In this document: positions 5,906 through 8,812 of the stretch, one piece after another
How the letters are laid out: each line of letters begins with the position of its first letter
How positions within the stretch are numbered: the stretch's first letter is position 1
Source of the DNA: Betaproteobacteria bacterium
Lineage (GTDB): Bacteria > Pseudomonadota > Gammaproteobacteria > Burkholderiales > SG8-39
NCBI GenBank assembly: GCA_005888925.1
Contig: VBCP01000095.1
Location: forward strand, 1-8,812
DNA: 8,812 nucleotides
Direction of reading: 5' to 3'
Position numbers and translations under genes: made by a program
Notes under the pieces: generated by a model
Databases searched by the model: none
What the model was told of the DNA's origin: nothing
The model's input: the letters and a program-made list of their open reading frames with translations, nothing else

Positions 5906-5916
<11 letters not shown>
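5356..5916 (+). CDS. NAD(P)H-dependent FMN reductase (chromate/quinone reductase-like)
   Basis: 186 aa, a flavodoxin-fold protein of usual family length. The FMN-phosphate loop is GISGSLRKASYN (8-19). The flavin-contact motif is SPEYNFSLSAALKNAIDW (77-94). GGARVQYDLRRIL (119-131) matches the conserved helix of E. coli YieF/ChrR and related enzymes. These cytosolic flavoproteins use NAD(P)H to reduce FMN, quinones, azo dyes and, in some cases, chromate. The start is GTG 5356, supported by GGAG 8 nt upstream and by the first beta strand beginning at residue 4; no better ATG exists. Its 3' end overlaps the livF remnant by 11 bp on the opposite strand. A chromate-related role fits the nearby chrB and SOD-rhodanese genes but is inference. 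Substrate cannot be told from sequence. Confidence 0.9.
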
Positions 5917-6523
<607 letters not shown>

Positions 6524-6540
<17 letters not shown>

Positions 6541-7291
6541 GACTGCCCAGATAGGCGTCCATCACCGCCGGGTGCGCGCGCACTTCGTCCGGCAAGCCGT
6601 CGGCGATCTTGGCGCCGAAGTTGAGCACCACGACGCGCTGCGCGAGCGGCAGCAGGAAATGCATGTCGTGCTCGATCAGCAGCACCGCGATGCCGCGCGC
6701 CGCGATGCCGCGGATGATCTCGGCGAGCCGCGCGCACTCGGCCGGCGTCAGGCCCGCGGCGGGCTCGTCGAACAGGATCAGGCGCGGCTCGCCGGCGAGC
6801 GCCCGCGCGATCTCGAGAAGGCGCCCTTGCCCGAACGACAGCGTCGCGACGTCGGCATCGCGCAGCTCGCCCAGGCCGACGAACTGCACCAGCTCTTCCG
6901 CCCGCTTGCGCCGCTGCCCCTCGTCGCTGCGTGCGCTGCCGAGCACGACGGACCACAGGCTGGCAGCGAACCGCGTATGCGCGCCCACGAGCACGTTGTC
7001 GATGACCGGCAGGCCGGCGAAGGGCCGGTTGTGCTGGAAAGTGCGCATCACGCCGCGCGAGGCGATGCGGTGCGGCGGCAGCCCGAGGATCGGCTCGCCG
7101 GCGAAGCGCACTTCACCGCCGGTGGCGGGATAGGTGCCGGCGATCACATTGAAGGTCGTCGTCTTGCCGGCGCCGTTCGGCCCGATCATGCCGAGGATCT
7201 CGCCTTCGCGGACCTCGAAGTCGAGCTCGGCCACGGCGGTGAGACCGCCGAAGCGCTTGGTCAGCTTCTCGACCTGGAGAATCGGTCCCAT
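6524..7291 (-). CDS. livG: Branched-chain amino acid ABC transporter ATP-binding protein LivG
   Basis: 255 aa, normal for LivG. Walker A is GPNGAGKT (37-44). The Q-loop region is MRTFQHNRPF, typical of LivG. The signature is LSFGQGRLLEIARAL, Walker B is RLILFDEPAAGL, and IEHDMHF is the switch His. The C-terminus (HPAVMDAYLGS) is the usual LivG ending. It couples ATP hydrolysis in the cytoplasm to import through LivH/LivM. ATG 7291 is chosen because it begins the conserved PILQVEKLTKRFGG start. This places it 31 bp inside livM, so coupled translation is likely. The livF start overlaps its end by 17 bp. No lesion is seen in this gene. Confidence 0.95.
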
Positions 7292-8187
7292 AGGCCTATC
7301 AGCCCGCCGGGCTGGAAGAGGATCGCCGCTACCACCAGCACGCCGAACACCAGCGCGTGGTGGTGCCCGACGAGCGGCGAGAGCCAGAACGGCAGCAGGA
7401 AGAGCAGCACCGCGCCGATCACCGCGCCGGCGTGCCGGCCGGCGCCGCCGACGATCACCATGAAGAGCAGCAGGAACGCATTCTCGATGCCGAAGATCGG
7501 CGGGTTCACGGTGTTGTCGACGAAGGCGTAGACCATCCCCGCCACGCCGGCGAGCGCGCTCGTCAGCGTGAACGCGATCACCTTGGTGCGCGCCACGTCG
7601 ACGCCCATCGCCGCCGCCGCCTCCGGGTTGTCGCGCACCGCCCGGCAGGCGCGGCCGAACCACGAGTCGTCGAGCCTTTTCAAAATGGAATACGTGAAGA
7701 CCAGCAGGAGCACGATGACCCCCGTGTACCACGGCCCCCGCACGCGCATGCCGAAGAGCTCGGGCAGCCGGTAGTTCGCGATGCCGCCGGTACCGCCGGT
7801 TACCGAGCCGCCTTCGTTCAGCACGACGATGAACAACTGGCCGAGCGCCAGCGTCGCGAGGGCCAGGTAGAAGCCCTCCAGGCGCGTCGATGGAATGGCG
7901 ACCGCCAGCGCGAACAGAATGCACAGGGCAATGCCGCAGAGCACAGCGATGGGGAAAGGCAGGTGCAGCTGGAAAAGAAAGATGACGATCGAATAGGCGC
8001 CGATGCCGTAGAAGGCGAAGTGCGAGAACGCCACCTGGCCGCAAATGCCGAAGAGGAAGTTGTAGCCGAGCGCGAGCGTCACCCACAGCAGGAGCTTGCG
8101 GTAGACGTCGTTGTGGTACTCGCCCATGAAGAACGCCGCGGCAGAGAGCACGACGGCGGCGATGAGCCAGCGCAGCAGGCCGCTCAT
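7261..8187 (-). CDS. livM: Branched-chain amino acid ABC transporter permease LivM
   Basis: 308 aa with eight or more hydrophobic segments. Conserved permease motifs include LGYNFLFGICGQVAFSHFAF near the N-terminus, GFYLALATLALGQLF in the middle, and the cytoplasmic coupling region RAVRDNPEAAAAMGVDVART followed by FTLTSALAGVAGMVYAF. It forms the membrane channel with LivH. ATG 8187 is taken as start because the hydrophobic N-terminus begins there. A longer reading would translate the upstream hairpin/T-tract region. No SD is visible before this ATG (upstream sequence AAAACCAACCAC), so initiation may be weak. It follows livH after 78 bp, the only real gap in the operon. The end overlaps livG by 31 bp. 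Confidence 0.92.
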   Translation of the reverse strand: MSGLLRWLIAAVVLSAAAFFMGEYHNDVYRKLLLWVTLALGYNFLFGICGQVAFSHFAFYGIGAYSIVIFLFQLHLPFPIAVLCGIALCILFALAVAIPSTRLEGFYLALATLALGQLFIVVLNEGGSVTGGTGGIANYRLPELFGMRVRGPWYTGVIVLLLVFTYSILKRLDDSWFGRACRAVRDNPEAAAAMGVDVARTKVIAFTLTSALAGVAGMVYAFVDNTVNPPIFGIENAFLLLFMVIVGGAGRHAGAVIGAVLLFLLPFWLSPLVGHHHALVFGVLVVAAILFQPGGLIGLWDRFSRSRS

Positions 8188-8200
8188 GTGGTTGGTTTTG

Positions 8201-8252
8201 AAAAAAACAAAACCCCCCGCTCGCAAGCTCGCTTCCCCCCTTGACAGGGGGG
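8201..8252 (-). terminator. G/C hairpin and T-rich tract between livH and livM
   Basis: On the minus strand CCCCCC (8252-8247), TGTCAA and GGGGGG (8240-8235) form a perfect 6-bp stem. After AAGCGAGCTTGCGAGC comes a second GGGGGG (8218-8213), followed by TTTTGTTTTTTT (8212-8201). The single C run can pair with either G run, and only the distal pairing puts the stem directly before the T-rich tract as in an intrinsic terminator. It could reduce livM-G-F expression relative to livH. It may instead be an interspersed palindromic repeat, since similar C-run/G-run elements are common in betaproteobacterial spacers. Confidence 0.5.
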
Positions 8253-8265
8253 CGGCGGAGATTGG

Positions 8266-8812
8266 TCATGTCTTCGCCTTCAGCAGGCCGGTAGGACGCA
8301 CAAGCAAGAAAACCATGAGAAGCATCAGCGGCACGCCCTGCGCATAGCCCGACGGAATCGGCGCGTAGCGCACGGTGAACTGCTCGGCGAAGGCGAGCAC
8401 CATGCCGCCGAGCAGCGCGCCCTCGACGCGGCCGACGCCGCCGATGACGAGCGCGGTGAATCCCTGGATGGCAAGCGGCACGCCCATCAGGTAGTGCGCC
8501 GAGACGTTCGGCGCGACCAGCAGGCCGCCCAGGCCGGCGACCACGCCGCCGGCGCCGAAGGAGAGCGCGGTGACGCGCGATAGGTTGATGCCCATAAGCG
8601 CTGCTGCGCGTCGATGCAGCGCTACGGCCTGGAAGGCCTTGCCCGCAACGGTGCGCTCGAAGAAAAGCCAGACGCCGATGAAGACGATGAGCGTGAGGGC
8701 GATGATGAAGAAGCTCTGGTAGGTGCCGCCCACCGGGCCGAGCTCGAGGCGGCCGATGCCGAAGGCGTAGGGCACCGGGTGCGGATCGGGCGGGAAGCTC
8801 ACCGAGATGCTT
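8266..8812 (-). CDS. livH: Branched-chain amino acid ABC transporter permease LivH (5' end off window)
   Basis: The C-terminal 181 residues are visible and the frame stays open to the right edge, so the gene begins outside. It includes the membrane segment FFIIALTLIVFIGVWLFFERT. The conserved coupling region is GKAFQAVALHRRAAALMGIN, followed by LSRVTALSFGAGGVVAGLGG. The C-terminal pattern GVGRVEGALLGGMVLAFAEQ is typical of LivH. It is the partner permease of LivM and the first visible gene of the operon. The binding-protein gene, if present, would lie outside the window. The stop is TGA 8266. The loop around SFPPDPHPVPYAFG is the usual variable periplasmic region. Confidence 0.92.
   Translation of the reverse strand, partial: SISVSFPPDPHPVPYAFGIGRLELGPVGGTYQSFFIIALTLIVFIGVWLFFERTVAGKAFQAVALHRRAAALMGINLSRVTALSFGAGGVVAGLGGLLVAPNVSAHYLMGVPLAIQGFTALVIGGVGRVEGALLGGMVLAFAEQFTVRYAPIPSGYAQGVPLMLLMVFLLVRPTGLLKAKT

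Noticed and set aside
8241..8246. TTGACA as a plus-strand -35 promoter box
   Set aside because: It is the loop of the C6/G6 hairpin, with no -10 box or plus-strand gene downstream.

Overview
The window is gene-dense, GC-rich DNA with tightly packed and often overlapping genes. The gene families suggest a betaproteobacterium, probably Burkholderiales-like. This is an inference from gene content and codon bias; no rRNA or other marker is present. I see no tRNA, rRNA, CRISPR array or insertion sequence.

Region 1 (1-2239) is a minus-strand operon. It starts at a promoter near 2165-2193 and has a structured leader. The order is a small lipoprotein (195 aa), then a superoxide-dismutase-like (SOD-like) protein fused to a C-terminal rhodanese domain (298 aa), then a second SOD-like protein that is cut by the left edge. 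Divergent from it on the plus strand is a ChrB-family chromate-responsive regulator (2240-3187), with an inverted repeat just upstream of its start. In known chromate-resistance loci, chrB is accompanied by chrC (Fe/Mn-SOD family) and chrE (rhodanese). The fusion therefore joins ChrC-like and ChrE-like parts in one chain. The transporter gene chrA is not in the window.

Region 2 (3168-5916) alternates strands. It holds a frameshifted exported DUF1080-type protein (minus), an EamA-type permease with a strongly His-rich tail (plus), a small periplasmic protein with twin C-x10-C repeats (minus), and an NAD(P)H-dependent FMN reductase resembling chromate/quinone reductases (plus). Convergent neighbours overlap by a few bases at three places. 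Together with region 1 this reads as a metal/redox-stress neighbourhood.

Region 3 (5906-8812) is a minus-strand branched-chain amino-acid-type ABC transporter operon in the order livH (5' end off the window), livM, livG, livF. livF has lost about 26 codons out of frame and looks non-functional. A G/C-rich hairpin followed by a T-rich tract lies between livH and livM.

The most unusual signal is a structured RNA-like element. It occurs twice, in the leader of the lipoprotein/SOD operon (2074-2126) and in the leader of the DUF1080 gene (3805-3864). The two copies share two hairpins, the same single-stranded motifs and a possible loop-to-downstream pseudoknot, while their stem sequences and loop lengths differ. 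Three coding lesions in 8.8 kb (a 57-nt in-frame loss in the SOD-rhodanese gene, a 1-nt frameshift in the DUF1080 gene, and a roughly 79-nt loss in livF) mean that either gene decay or sequence/assembly error must be considered.
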